Positions 8,081-15,776 are shown, numbered from the stretch's first letter. The stretch is DNA of 18,936 nt from CAYFSS01 sp964345975 (GCA_964345975.1 CAYFSS010000028.1:1-18936); one strand, 5' to 3'. The notes: a model not told the origin generated them from the sequence alone. Made by a program: numbers and translations.

Positions 8081-8572
8081 TTGACCATGAAAGAGATCAC
8101 AATTCCAAGAAAGAAACCCTTTCCATCCAACGATTTACCGGTGCGATTCTATCCTGCAGCATTCATCCCAGCTGAAGGCCCATTTTCCGGCAAGGTTGCT
8201 TCAGCCGAAGAAGTCGAAGAACACTTTTCCAATAACGGTTGGGTCGACTTCTGGGTCGATGGCGTCTATAGCTTCCATCATTTTCATGCTGAAGCTCATG
8301 AGGTCTTGGCCTGTCTTAGCGGATCAGCCACCCTATGTCTTGGAGGTCCTGAAGGAGTAGAAGTTGAGGTCGAAGCCGGCGACGTTGTCCTATTGCCCGC
8401 CGGAGTAGGCCATCAGAATGTGACTTCAAGCTCGGATTTCAAAATGGGAGGAGCATATCCCAAGGGGCAGAGTCCCGATTTAAGACGCGGCGACGATCAA
8501 GAGTGGGCTGAAGTTATAGAGAGAGTTGCTGAAACTCCAAGGTGGGAGAAAGACCCCGTAAACGGCGATTAA
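8081..8572 (+). CDS. YjlB-like cupin-domain protein
   Basis: 163-residue single-domain cupin. The first cupin motif is HHFHAEAHEVL (66-76), giving candidate metal ligands His67/His69 and Glu74; the second motif is GDVVLLPAGVGHQ (100-112) with His111. The N-terminal part, the NGW...GVYSFHHFHAEAHEV stretch and the later GAYPKGQSPDLRRG match the layout of the B. subtilis YjlB family, whose function is not established to my knowledge. The protein has no signal peptide and is probably cytosolic. AAGGAG at 8070-8075 is 5 bases from TTG 8081 and 11 bases from ATG 8087, so translation could start at either. The gene is alone on the plus strand among minus-strand genes, divergent from the secreted protein gene, and flanked by two copies of a 15-base motif (8056-8070 and 8582-8596). 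Confidence 0.85.
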   Translation: MTMKEITIPRKKPFPSNDLPVRFYPAAFIPAEGPFSGKVASAEEVEEHFSNNGWVDFWVDGVYSFHHFHAEAHEVLACLSGSATLCLGGPEGVEVEVEAGDVVLLPAGVGHQNVTSSSDFKMGGAYPKGQSPDLRRGDDQEWAEVIERVAETPRWEKDPVNGD

Positions 8573-8622
8573 CTACGGCGTGTAGCGCAAGATCCATTTC
8601 ACATTTGGCCATAAAGAGACTG

Positions 8623-8652
8623 AAGGGCTCACATTTTGTGTAGGGAGCCCTT
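8623..8652. terminator. Hairpin between convergent cupin and dehydratase genes
   Basis: AAGGGCTC (8623-8630) and GAGCCCTT (8645-8652) form a perfect 8-base stem around a 14-base loop. It lies between the ends of two convergent genes and could serve both. Neither side has a strong T-tract (on the minus strand CAGTCTCTTTA follows), so termination strength is uncertain. Confidence 0.5.
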
Positions 8653-8679
8653 GCATTGTCTAAAGCTTTAGAAATAACT

Positions 8680-10617
8680 CTATTCGTAAAGCTTCCCTGA
8701 GTTTTGAGGAAGTAAGGTATTTACGATCTCAATATCCGTATTGTTCTCAGCGATGCGCTCAATAAACGATTGAGCAAGGGTCTGCAACTCGGGGATGTCA
8801 CAATGAATAATGCTGATGAGGTTCTCCAGTTCGATCTTCAAATTCTCTTTATCTCGGATTTGTTCGAGCACGAAAATCTTCTCGTGCGTCGTCTGATCCA
8901 TCTTTTCATTCATCAAGGCCAGCTCTTCGACGAGTTTCTCGCCGGGACGCAGGCCGATAAACTTTATGCCAATATCGATTTCCGGTTCATATCCGGAAAG
9001 TCGAATAAGCTCTCTGGCTAAGTCAACAATCTTGACCGGTTCGCCCATATCCAAGATGAAGATTTCACCGCCTTCTGCAAAGGCAGCCGCTTGTAAAACT
9101 AATCTGGCTGCTTCAGGAATGGTCATGAAGTAACGTTTCATCTCCGGATGGGTCACTGTGACATAGCCAAGATCTGTAATTTGCTTTCTAAAGAGCGGCA
9201 CAACGGATCCTGCGGAACCCAGCACGTTACCAAATCTAACGGCCGAGTATGAGGTGAATGGATAAGAGACTTGAGCCGCAAGGATGCCCATTTCAGCGAT
9301 TCGTTTCGTTGCCCCCATGACATTCGTCGGGTTTACAGCCTTGTCCGTTGAAATGAGGACGAAGCGTTCAACGTTATACTTACCTGCCATCATGGCAGTT
9401 TGGTAAGAACCAAAGACGTTGTTCTTTACTGCCTCACCATTGCTGGTCTCCATTAGGGGAACATGCTTGTGGGCAGCAGCATGGAAGACTACATCAGGGC
9501 GTTCGGAAGCAAAAACCTGATCTAAACGATCCACGTCTCTTACCGATCCGATGAGAACTTCAAAATTGAGTTTAGACCCATAGCGTGAACGAAGTTCTTG
9601 TTGTAAGTCGTACACATTGTTTTCATAGATATCAAATACAACGATACGGCGTGGCCTAAAAGGAATAATCTGACGCACGATTTCAGAGCCAATGGAACCG
9701 CCACCCCCGGTGACGAGGACTACCTTGCCCGATAAGCTATCAGCAATGCCGGCCATGTCTAGCGTAACCGGTGAGCGGCCTAGAAGGTCTTCAATGTCGA
9801 CACTCTTAAGATCTGACAGTTCAACCTTGCCATCCAAAATATCGCCAACATGAGGCAGCATTTTTACCGGTAAACCGGTCGCCTGCGCCTTGCTCACGAT
9901 ATCTCGTAAACTCTCATGGGATGCTGAAGGAATAGCCACAATGATTTCATCAATGGAATAACGACGAACAACTTCATCTATTTCATTACGATTTCCAACG
10001 ACAGGAATACCCATGGCACGATAATTCATCTTCCCGGGGTTATCATCGATGAAAACAATGGGTTCACGCTCGTTCTTGGTGCGCTTCATCTCGTGGACCA
10101 ACTGATATCCCGAGTCACCGGCCCCGATAATGAGACAGCGTTTCTTATGCTCCTTGGGTTTCTTCTGGAAAATCGCCCAAGCACTGCCTTCACGTCGTCG
10201 CAATTGACGGACAACGTATTGATAAGCAATGCGCAAGCCTAGTAGTAGCACCACTAGAATTGCTGCAAACAGCAACATAATCGAGTACGGAAGATGTCGA
10301 TCGCGAAGGATATGATATCCCTTGAGAAGTACAGCTTGTATGCCGGTTCCGAAAACCAATAGCAAGTATTGATTCATCCCCGCATAGGGCCACATTTGAT
10401 CCCAATATCCCAAGAAATAATTAAGAATAAAGGCTATAAAGATCAAGATCCCCATCGTCGAAGCGAAGCTGGACATCACCTCGTTCGGAATATTTCCATC
10501 GTAATACAAGTAATTCGCTGCCATGAAGGACAGGGGAATCGCAAGGAGATCATAGACGATTAAGAAGACCTTCTTTGGAGTAAGGACTCTTTCAAGTGTC
10601 TTAAATCGATTAGTCAT
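8680..10617 (-). CDS. Membrane-anchored UDP-sugar 4,6-dehydratase (PglF/WbpM/CapD family)
   Basis: 645 residues, the usual length of the long-form dehydratases. Four hydrophobic segments lie in residues about 15-135. A first Rossmann-like domain starts at KKRCLIIGAGDSGYQL (158-173), and the catalytic short-chain dehydrogenase/reductase domain starts at VTGGGGSIGSE (302-312). STDKA (423-427) and MGATK (434-438) carry the active-site residues; Met replaces the usual Tyr of the YxxxK motif, as is typical of this 4,6-dehydratase family. The enzyme would convert UDP-GlcNAc (or a relative) to the 4-keto-6-deoxy sugar used by the aminotransferase at 3699-4910. ATG at 10617 (MTNRFKTLERV) is preferred over the longer open frame, which overlaps nagB. 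It starts 17 bases after the nagB stop, so the two probably share a transcript. The ribosome binding site is weak. C6 dehydration with or without C5 inversion cannot be told apart here. Confidence 0.92.
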   Translation of the reverse strand: MTNRFKTLERVLTPKKVFLIVYDLLAIPLSFMAANYLYYDGNIPNEVMSSFASTMGILIFIAFILNYFLGYWDQMWPYAGMNQYLLLVFGTGIQAVLLKGYHILRDRHLPYSIMLLFAAILVVLLLGLRIAYQYVVRQLRRREGSAWAIFQKKPKEHKKRCLIIGAGDSGYQLVHEMKRTKNEREPIVFIDDNPGKMNYRAMGIPVVGNRNEIDEVVRRYSIDEIIVAIPSASHESLRDIVSKAQATGLPVKMLPHVGDILDGKVELSDLKSVDIEDLLGRSPVTLDMAGIADSLSGKVVLVTGGGGSIGSEIVRQIIPFRPRRIVVFDIYENNVYDLQQELRSRYGSKLNFEVLIGSVRDVDRLDQVFASERPDVVFHAAAHKHVPLMETSNGEAVKNNVFGSYQTAMMAGKYNVERFVLISTDKAVNPTNVMGATKRIAEMGILAAQVSYPFTSYSAVRFGNVLGSAGSVVPLFRKQITDLGYVTVTHPEMKRYFMTIPEAARLVLQAAAFAEGGEIFILDMGEPVKIVDLARELIRLSGYEPEIDIGIKFIGLRPGEKLVEELALMNEKMDQTTHEKIFVLEQIRDKENLKIELENLISIIHCDIPELQTLAQSFIERIAENNTDIEIVNTLLPQNSGKLYE

Positions 10618-10634
10618 AGGTTCGTCGATTCTTT

Positions 10635-11360
10635 CTAGAGAAGACTGGCTGCTGCGCGATCCACAAGAAGAGTAGCATCGGGGTGGACCTGCAAAATGGA
10701 TGCCGGGCAATCAGGGTCGATCGGCCCCCGGACTGTTCGACGGATGGCTTCGGCTTTTGCTTCGCCGGTTGCGATGAGTAAGATCCGCTTGGCTTGCATG
10801 ATGGAACGAATCCCCATACTGACAGCCTTGCGTGGAACTTCATCAATTGAATCAAAGAATCTTGAGTTTGCTTCTATCGTACTCTCTGCCAAATCGACTA
10901 CGTGGGTCATTCCGGCAAAGACAGCGTCAGGTTCATTGAAGCCGATATGACCGTTCGTTCCGATGCCTAAGAGCTGGAGATCAATGCCGCCTGCGTTTTC
11001 GATTGCGTTATCGTAAGCAAGGCTCTCTGCTTCAGGGTCGTCAGCGATGCCGTTGGGAATATGGCGAAGTTCTTCCGGTTGGTCCACATGATTGAAAAAA
11101 TTCTCAGACATATACGTGTGGTAGCTCTCGGGGTGGGAGGGATCAAGGCCAAGGTATTCATCCAAATTGAAGGTCGTGACATCAGCAAAAGAAATGATCC
11201 CCTCTTTATAGAGATCGATGAGGGACTGATAAATTCCCAAGGGAGAACTTCCCGTTGCCAGGCCTAGAACCGCATCAGGCTTCCGAAGAATCTCGGCTGC
11301 AATAATTCCTGCACCAGCTTGAGCCAGTTCCCTATCACCCTTAAAGACATGAATGTTCAT
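10635..11360 (-). CDS. nagB: Glucosamine-6-phosphate deaminase
   Basis: 241 residues, matching the short NagB form of Bacillota (B. subtilis NagB is about 242). It converts glucosamine-6-phosphate to fructose-6-phosphate and ammonia. Visible: LATGSSPLGIY (34-44) for phosphate binding, FNLDEYLGL (64-72) with Asp67, and LGIGTNGHIGFNEP (131-144) with His138 and Glu143 of the catalytic relay. The frame is open upstream to 11468, but the start is at the ATG at 11360 (or 11363): GGAGGT lies five bases before 11360 and MNIHVFKGDREL aligns with the family start. No nagA is in the window; instead nagB pairs with the nucleotide-sugar dehydratase, so it may set the GlcN-6-P pool available for amino-sugar nucleotide synthesis (inference). 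Confidence 0.95.
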   Translation of the reverse strand: MNIHVFKGDRELAQAGAGIIAAEILRKPDAVLGLATGSSPLGIYQSLIDLYKEGIISFADVTTFNLDEYLGLDPSHPESYHTYMSENFFNHVDQPEELRHIPNGIADDPEAESLAYDNAIENAGGIDLQLLGIGTNGHIGFNEPDAVFAGMTHVVDLAESTIEANSRFFDSIDEVPRKAVSMGIRSIMQAKRILLIATGEAKAEAIRRTVRGPIDPDCPASILQVHPDATLLVDRAAASLL

Positions 11361-11449
11361 CATGCACCTCCACATACTATGAGCTGTAAACGCATAAAAA
11401 TTGGAATCCCTTACGAGCGAAATCCAAATTAAGAGATCCTGTTTCGGAA

Positions 11450-11458
11450 AGTATAGCA
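11450..11458 (-). promoter_or_regulatory. Extended -10 promoter candidate for nagB
   Basis: On the minus strand the sequence reads TGCTATACT: a TG dinucleotide one base before TATACT (5 of 6 to TATAAT), an extended -10 element. No good -35 box lies at 16-18 bases, which extended -10 promoters tolerate. The leader to the nagB ATG would be about 80 bases. Confidence 0.4.
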
Positions 11459-11471
11459 CTCGAGCCATCTT

Positions 11472-11487
11472 GATTCGATAATGAATC
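11472..11487. promoter_or_regulatory. Inverted repeat GATTC-N6-GAATC near nagB promoter
   Basis: GATTC (11472-11476) and GAATC (11483-11487) form a perfect 5-base inverted repeat with a 6-base spacer, just upstream of the candidate nagB -10 element, in the position of a -35 region or operator. No regulator is identified. The arms are short enough to be chance. Confidence 0.25.
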
Positions 11488-11566
11488 GCACAACGGTCGA
11501 TGATATCGGGCTTTGTAAAGCCTAGTTCCTCTTATTCTCCGGCAAATTGAGAAATAAACATCGATC

Positions 11567-11607
11567 GACGAAGAGAAAAACTTAACTGACTGAAGGGAAA
11601 AACTTAA
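11567..11607. repeat. Pair of near-identical 19/20-base direct repeats in the nagB-vanY-like intergenic region
   Basis: Two copies (11567-11585 and 11588-11607) share GAAAAACTTAA exactly, 22 bases apart, and match nearly throughout their upstream halves (GACGAAGA versus GACTGAAGG). The spacing of about two helical turns and the place just upstream of the promoter at 11624-11651 fit paired regulator-binding sites. The remainder of this 408-base gap (11361-11768) holds the two promoter candidates and no convincing gene. Confidence 0.5.
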
Positions 11608-11623
11608 TAATGCCAAGAAAGCC

Positions 11624-11651
11624 TTGAGCTATTCTATAGGTACTATATGAT
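11624..11651 (+). promoter_or_regulatory. Candidate sigma-A promoter for the VanY-type peptidase
   Basis: TTGAGC (11624-11629) and TATGAT (11646-11651, 5 of 6 to consensus) with a 16-base spacer. The predicted leader to ATG 11769 is about 110 bases. The direct repeats at 11567-11607 end 16 bases upstream. Confidence 0.4.
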
Positions 11652-11768
11652 GTTATTATCATTATTAGATACCAGTCTTTAATAGATACCCCCAACAACG
11701 AATATTGATTTTTCGCTACGTAGGTATAGAAGCTTTGGTTCAACAAAAGTCATCGTGAGAGGTGTTTT

Positions 11769-13832
11769 ATGAAACGGTCAATTAGCTATTTGCTATCTGT
11801 TGTCCTTGTCTTTCTATTAAGTGTTCTGTTGCTCCCCGGAATGATTCAAGCATCGGGCCCCGTTGTGATGAAGGAAGAACTTTCTGAGCCCTTCGTAACA
11901 GAACCGATCGCTGAAACCTTTGACATGGTTTCACTTGAGGCTTCCAATCCGAAGGTGGCAGATCTGACAACCATAGATAACGAAGACGTCATTCTTCCAT
12001 CCGATGAAACAAACGACAGAATTGAAGAAATAAATCGATTTACGCTTACGGAGGAGAGTTCCACTCAAGAATCTCAGATCGATCCTGTAGAAATGACAGA
12101 CCCCGGAGAAGTACCGGAGCCCGAAACTACGGTTATCACAGAACCCTCAACAGCCCTTGATGAACTTCAAGCACCTGACAACCCGCTTGAAGGTGATGAA
12201 ACCGGAGCCTCTGAAGAAACTCCAACCTTTCGTGAAGAATCACCAAAGTCAAACAGCCCGGTAGATGAACAAGAGACTTCACTCACGGATGAGACTCAAA
12301 TGCCTGACAGCACGGTTGCCATTGAAGAACCGACAACGATTGAAGATGTAACCAAGTCTGAGCATTCTCTTGTTTCAGAAGAACCTACCACGCCTACAGA
12401 TGATCTAAACGGAAGCAAAGAAACTACGGATGGCGAAGAGCTTACGGACAGTGAAGAGCCTACGGACAGTGAAGATCCTTCAATAGAAGATGAAGACACG
12501 AAGCCACAGGATAATCTTCTTACGACACACGCGCTCAGTGCACAGCAGTCCCCCCAATTCATCGTCGAAGTCAGGGACGGGCAGCTTCTGTTGAGAGAAG
12601 CAAGTACCGGCGTCATTCGCAAAGACAATAAATGGGTTATTGATTCTGTTACAGGACAAATGTACTTCCCCAATGCCCAAGGCTACTTGTATCACGACCA
12701 GTTCATTACTTTTGGTCCGGCGATGGCATACTACCTCGGCTCTGACGGAAGTAAGCAAAGCAATCGCATCGTTGAAGTAAATAACAACTTGCATCNNNNN
12801 NNNNNNNNNNNNNNNNNNNNNNNNNNNNNNNNNNNNNNNNNNNNNNNNNNNNNNNNNNNNNNNNNNNNNNNNNNNNNNNNNNNNNNNNNNNNNNNCGGTG
12901 CAAAAGTCACAGGACAGCATGACGTAAACGGCATTAACTATACGTTTGACAGCACGGGACGATTTGTTCCGACTTATAGGGGCTGGACGACTTTAAAGAA
13001 TCAGCTTTATTACTTCGCGACCAATGGTTTCCCGACCACAGGTTGGTTCAACATTTCCAGCAGAACGTATCATTCCGATACGACAGGGATTGTTTCTAAA
13101 GGCGTTAAGACGATTGATCGAAACGTGTACTACTTCGATGTGAGATCGGGAGTGCAGTATCCGAACATGGTGAGAAACGAGAAGCTGAGCTTCGGGAGTT
13201 ACATTTATTACTTTAATCAAGACGGGATTGGCATTCGCTTAAGCAATGCGCCCCTTGGATCAAGGCAAGATGGTACTTACCTTACGAATAAGAACTTCAT
13301 CCTGACCATCAAGAATGGTTTAGCTACCATCGATGGCACTTTAATCGTCAATAAGACCTTCACATTGCCCTCGACTTATAACCCGGGGCTTACCTCCTCT
13401 ACCCAAACAGCCTTTAATACGATGAGAAATGCTATGAATAACCAGGGTCTAAGCCTTTGGATAGCCAGTGGCTTCAGAAGTTACGCAACCCAGAGTCAAT
13501 TATTCCAGCAATATGTCGATGCCCATGGAGTTGCCGAAGCTGAGACGTTCTCCGCCAGAGCCGGTCACAGCGAACATCAATCCGGTTTGGCTATGGATGT
13601 GAACTCGATCTCCGATTCGTTCGCTTATTCGAATGAAGGTATTTGGCTTCACAACAATGCTTGGCGTCATGGATTCATTCTGCGCTATCCCCGGAACAAA
13701 CAAGGAGTCACAGGCTATATCTATGAGCCCTGGCATTTCCGTTATGTCGGCTACGACTTGGCAAGAAAGCTCTATAACAACGGGAGTTGGCTCAGCCTCG
13801 AAGAATATTTCGGTATTCCCAGCCATTACTAA
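11769..13832 (+). CDS. Secreted VanY-type D-alanyl-D-alanine carboxypeptidase with cell-wall-binding repeats (contains an assembly gap)
   Basis: 687 codons counting the 100-N gap as is. A signal peptide (MKRS, then a hydrophobic core ending near residue 29) is followed by a Thr/Glu/Pro/Asp-rich acidic linker (about 35-245). Tyr/Trp/Gly-rich repeats of the choline- or glucan-binding kind follow (about 260-490; for example GWTTLKNQLYYFATNG at 405-420), interrupted by N at 343-376. The C-terminal peptidase M15/VanY domain has SGFRS (567-571), the zinc motif SxHxxGxAxD as HSEHQSGLAMD (600-610; ligands His603 and Asp610), and EPWH (653-656; ligand His656). It would trim the terminal D-Ala of peptidoglycan stem peptides outside the cell; nothing here suggests vancomycin resistance. 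AGGTG precedes ATG 11769. The frame agrees on both sides of the gap, but with an arbitrary 100-N filler that may be chance. Confidence 0.9.
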   Translation: MKRSISYLLSVVLVFLLSVLLLPGMIQASGPVVMKEELSEPFVTEPIAETFDMVSLEASNPKVADLTTIDNEDVILPSDETNDRIEEINRFTLTEESSTQESQIDPVEMTDPGEVPEPETTVITEPSTALDELQAPDNPLEGDETGASEETPTFREESPKSNSPVDEQETSLTDETQMPDSTVAIEEPTTIEDVTKSEHSLVSEEPTTPTDDLNGSKETTDGEELTDSEEPTDSEDPSIEDEDTKPQDNLLTTHALSAQQSPQFIVEVRDGQLLLREASTGVIRKDNKWVIDSVTGQMYFPNAQGYLYHDQFITFGPAMAYYLGSDGSKQSNRIVEVNNNLHXXXXXXXXXXXXXXXXXXXXXXXXXXXXXXXXXXGAKVTGQHDVNGINYTFDSTGRFVPTYRGWTTLKNQLYYFATNGFPTTGWFNISSRTYHSDTTGIVSKGVKTIDRNVYYFDVRSGVQYPNMVRNEKLSFGSYIYYFNQDGIGIRLSNAPLGSRQDGTYLTNKNFILTIKNGLATIDGTLIVNKTFTLPSTYNPGLTSSTQTAFNTMRNAMNNQGLSLWIASGFRSYATQSQLFQQYVDAHGVAEAETFSARAGHSEHQSGLAMDVNSISDSFAYSNEGIWLHNNAWRHGFILRYPRNKQGVTGYIYEPWHFRYVGYDLARKLYNNGSWLSLEEYFGIPSHY
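12796..12895. other. Assembly gap (100 N) inside the repeat region of the VanY-type gene
   Basis: Exactly 100 N, the conventional filler for a gap of unknown size. It falls in the cell-wall-binding repeat segment, where near-identical repeats commonly break short-read assembly, so repeat units are probably missing here. Confidence 0.98.
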
Positions 13833-13874
13833 GCAAGGCAAGGAAGTAATAGATGGTGCGGTGGGGGCTTTTTT
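13821..13874 (+). terminator. Imperfect terminator after the VanY-type gene
   Basis: ATTACT (13825-13830) pairs with AGTAAT in the bases just after the stop codon. An outer AGCC (13821-13824) can pair with GGCT (13866-13869), directly followed by a run of T (13869-13874). The stem is imperfect, but the GGGGGC plus T6 ending is identical to the one in the strong terminator at 18880-18911. Confidence 0.45.
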
Positions 13875-13885
13875 GTGAAGAGGTT

Positions 13886-14980
13886 CTAGACGAAGAAATA
13901 GCCGAAGGCTGCCCCTAAGAGGCTGAGGTATGTGGTGTTGATCTTGAACCGAACAAGCACAATCAAGGAGATTAGACCGACAATGGCGGTTGGAAGGTTG
14001 ACGATTGACGTTTGAAATAAACGGGTCAAGACCGATGCCATCAAGGCAAGAGAGGCAAGGTTGATTCCATCGAGAAGAAGCTTGAGCTTCTGAGAGTCTC
14101 TTAGCTTGTGGAGAACCGGGTTGAGCAGTGCAACCAAGATAAATGAAGGCAAGAAAATACCGACCGTAGAGACTAAGGCTCCCGGAACACCCCTCAATAT
14201 GTACCCCACGGCAGCTGAGGTCGTGAAAACAGGTCCGGGAAGCAGTTGACCGATCGCAACGGCGTCAATCAATTGGCCTTCGCTTAGAACGCCTAGTCCT
14301 TGGACGAATTCGGTCTCGAGGAATGCCAAGAGCACATAGCCGCTACCGTAGAGAATGGCACCGATCTTGAGGAAGGTGAGAAATAAGATGAGGAGCGAGA
14401 CGGGTTCAACTGCCAAGAGTTTATTCTGATCCCTATGCTCAAGGATCATCTGGGTCCCGAATACAAAGATTCCTACCATGAAGATGAGGAGAATTTCGTT
14501 GACGCCCAGCATGCTCAACGCAAAACTTGCAATAAAGACGACAAGGTAGAAGGGCTTTCGTTTGATGACCGTAGGGACGAGCTTAATCAGGGCGTTGGCA
14601 ACGATGGCTATGATAACGGGCTTGATGCCGTCTAAGATATTGCTTACGGTCGGGATGGTGCCATACGTGACATAGAGATAAGTGAAGAGAAGCACGAGGA
14701 TCATGGCAGGAATGATAAAGCTCAAACCCGCAATGATTAGGCCCGGGATACCGCCCCTGTCGTAACCCAAGAAGATCGCCATTTCCGTGGAATTAGGCCC
14801 CGGGATCAGGGACGTTAACCCGAACATATCGATAAACTTCTCTTTGCTGAGCCACTTGCGTTTCTCAACGAGTTCGTCTTCCATCATGGACACGTGAGCA
14901 GCAGGTCCCCCGAAAGCGGTAAATCCTAAACGTGTAAACACACGAAAGATCTCAACGTAATGGTTCTCTTGATTCTTCAT
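13886..14980 (-). CDS. chrA: Chromate transporter, two-domain CHR family (ChrA)
   Basis: 364-residue, very hydrophobic protein with about ten membrane segments, the length of the long-chain (fused two-domain) CHR proteins. The N-terminal half has FTRLGFTAFGGPAAHV (15-30) and the signature LIPGPNSTEMAIFLGY (58-73). The C-terminal half repeats the pattern with GSGYV (212-216) and GQLLPGPVFTTSAAVGY (244-260). Family members export chromate or are proposed sulfate/anion transporters; the substrate here is unproven. ATG at 14980 is chosen because GAGGT lies seven bases upstream; the TTG at 14986 is too close to it. It is transcribed toward the VanY-type gene with only 53 bases between the ends. 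No chrB-like regulator is visible. Confidence 0.92.
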   Translation of the reverse strand: MKNQENHYVEIFRVFTRLGFTAFGGPAAHVSMMEDELVEKRKWLSKEKFIDMFGLTSLIPGPNSTEMAIFLGYDRGGIPGLIIAGLSFIIPAMILVLLFTYLYVTYGTIPTVSNILDGIKPVIIAIVANALIKLVPTVIKRKPFYLVVFIASFALSMLGVNEILLIFMVGIFVFGTQMILEHRDQNKLLAVEPVSLLILFLTFLKIGAILYGSGYVLLAFLETEFVQGLGVLSEGQLIDAVAIGQLLPGPVFTTSAAVGYILRGVPGALVSTVGIFLPSFILVALLNPVLHKLRDSQKLKLLLDGINLASLALMASVLTRLFQTSIVNLPTAIVGLISLIVLVRFKINTTYLSLLGAAFGYFFV

Positions 14981-15123
14981 CTGCAATACCTCAAGGACAG
15001 AGTACCAAGGTCTACGCTTTGCAAGGGGTTCACTTAGCTCTCTTATTCCTAAAAATTCATTAACGATCTTTGTGCTTGTACGTCCTAGAGCTTGCGATAG
15101 TTTACGATCTTGTCCACTTCCAA

Positions 15124-15152
15124 TTGACAGCCGTCACTAACAAGAAAACAAT
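15124..15152 (+). promoter_or_regulatory. Candidate sigma-A promoter for the VOC gene
   Basis: A perfect -35 box TTGACA (15124-15129), a 17-base spacer and AACAAT (15147-15152, 4 of 6). It lies 72 bases upstream of ATG 15225. The leader contains AAAAGCCCCCC (15163-15173) and a small hairpin potential (GCC...GGC). Confidence 0.45.
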
Positions 15153-15224
15153 CTAAGCAAACAAAAGCCCCCCGCCTAATCTGCTACCAACAGAAGGCAA
15201 AAATGATCTTGAAAGGAACACAAA

Positions 15225-15686
15225 ATGTCAGGAATACTAGGAACCAATAGAGTCACTCAAGTGTGCATCATCGTGAAAGATATCGAGGAATCAAAGAAGA
15301 AATTTGCTGAGTTCTTAGGTCTCCCCGTCCCGGAACACAATGGCGGTGGAGATTATAAAGTCACAGGTACGGAGTATATGGGTGAACCGGCCCCTGAAGC
15401 GAATTCCTACCTGGCCTTCTTCGATGTGGGTCCGGGACTTCAGCTCGAACTCATTCAGCCAAACGGTGTCGCCAGTACCTGGCAGGATCACTTGGATCAA
15501 CATGGTGAAGGGATTCACCACATTGCTTTCGTTGTAGATGACATGCCGAAGAGCATCGAGAATTGCGAAGAGTTCGGGATGAAGGTCGTGCAGCGCGGGA
15601 AGTATCGCGATGGCAGCGGCGAATACACGTATTTGGATGCCACAGATTCGCTCAAGTGCGTGATTGAACTACTTCATAGCTATTAG
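15225..15686 (+). CDS. VOC-superfamily protein resembling methylmalonyl-CoA epimerase/glyoxalase
   Basis: 153 residues with two beta-alpha-beta-beta-beta modules: TQVCIIVKDIEESKKKFAEFLG (start at 11) and IHHIAFVVDDMPKSIENCEEFG (start at 97). By pattern alignment the metal-ligand positions of methylmalonyl-CoA epimerase correspond to Gln12 (usually His), Gln73, His98 or His99 and Glu148 (in CVIELLHS). The His-to-Gln change at the first position and the absence of methylmalonyl-CoA mutase genes make a specific epimerase call unsafe; a metal-dependent isomerase or lyase on another substrate is equally possible. ATG 15225 is preceded by AAAGGAA. It appears to be a single-gene unit with its own promoter (15124-15152) and a short hairpin terminator after it. 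Confidence 0.85.
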   Translation: MSGILGTNRVTQVCIIVKDIEESKKKFAEFLGLPVPEHNGGGDYKVTGTEYMGEPAPEANSYLAFFDVGPGLQLELIQPNGVASTWQDHLDQHGEGIHHIAFVVDDMPKSIENCEEFGMKVVQRGKYRDGSGEYTYLDATDSLKCVIELLHSY

Positions 15687-15690
15687 ATTC

Positions 15691-15710
15691 AACGACCGCA
15701 AATCGTTTTT
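15691..15710 (+). terminator. Short hairpin terminator after the VOC gene
   Basis: AACGA (15691-15695) pairs with TCGTT (15703-15707) around a 7-base loop, and T continues to 15710. The stem is only five base pairs, so termination may be partial. Confidence 0.45.
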
Positions 15711-15776
15711 CTATCCTTGTGGCGTTGCCTGAACGTAAATCTTCGTGATTTAGCGCAAGATCTAAGCGAATTCGGT

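Noticed and set aside
11361..11468. Longer N-terminus for nagB
   Set aside because: The added residues do not match the family, and GGAGGT is correctly spaced only for the ATG at 11360/11363.
11769..13832. Vancomycin resistance (van) locus
   Set aside because: Only a VanY-type peptidase domain in a surface-repeat protein is present; there is no vanHAX or VanRS-like gene, so a wall-remodelling role is more likely.
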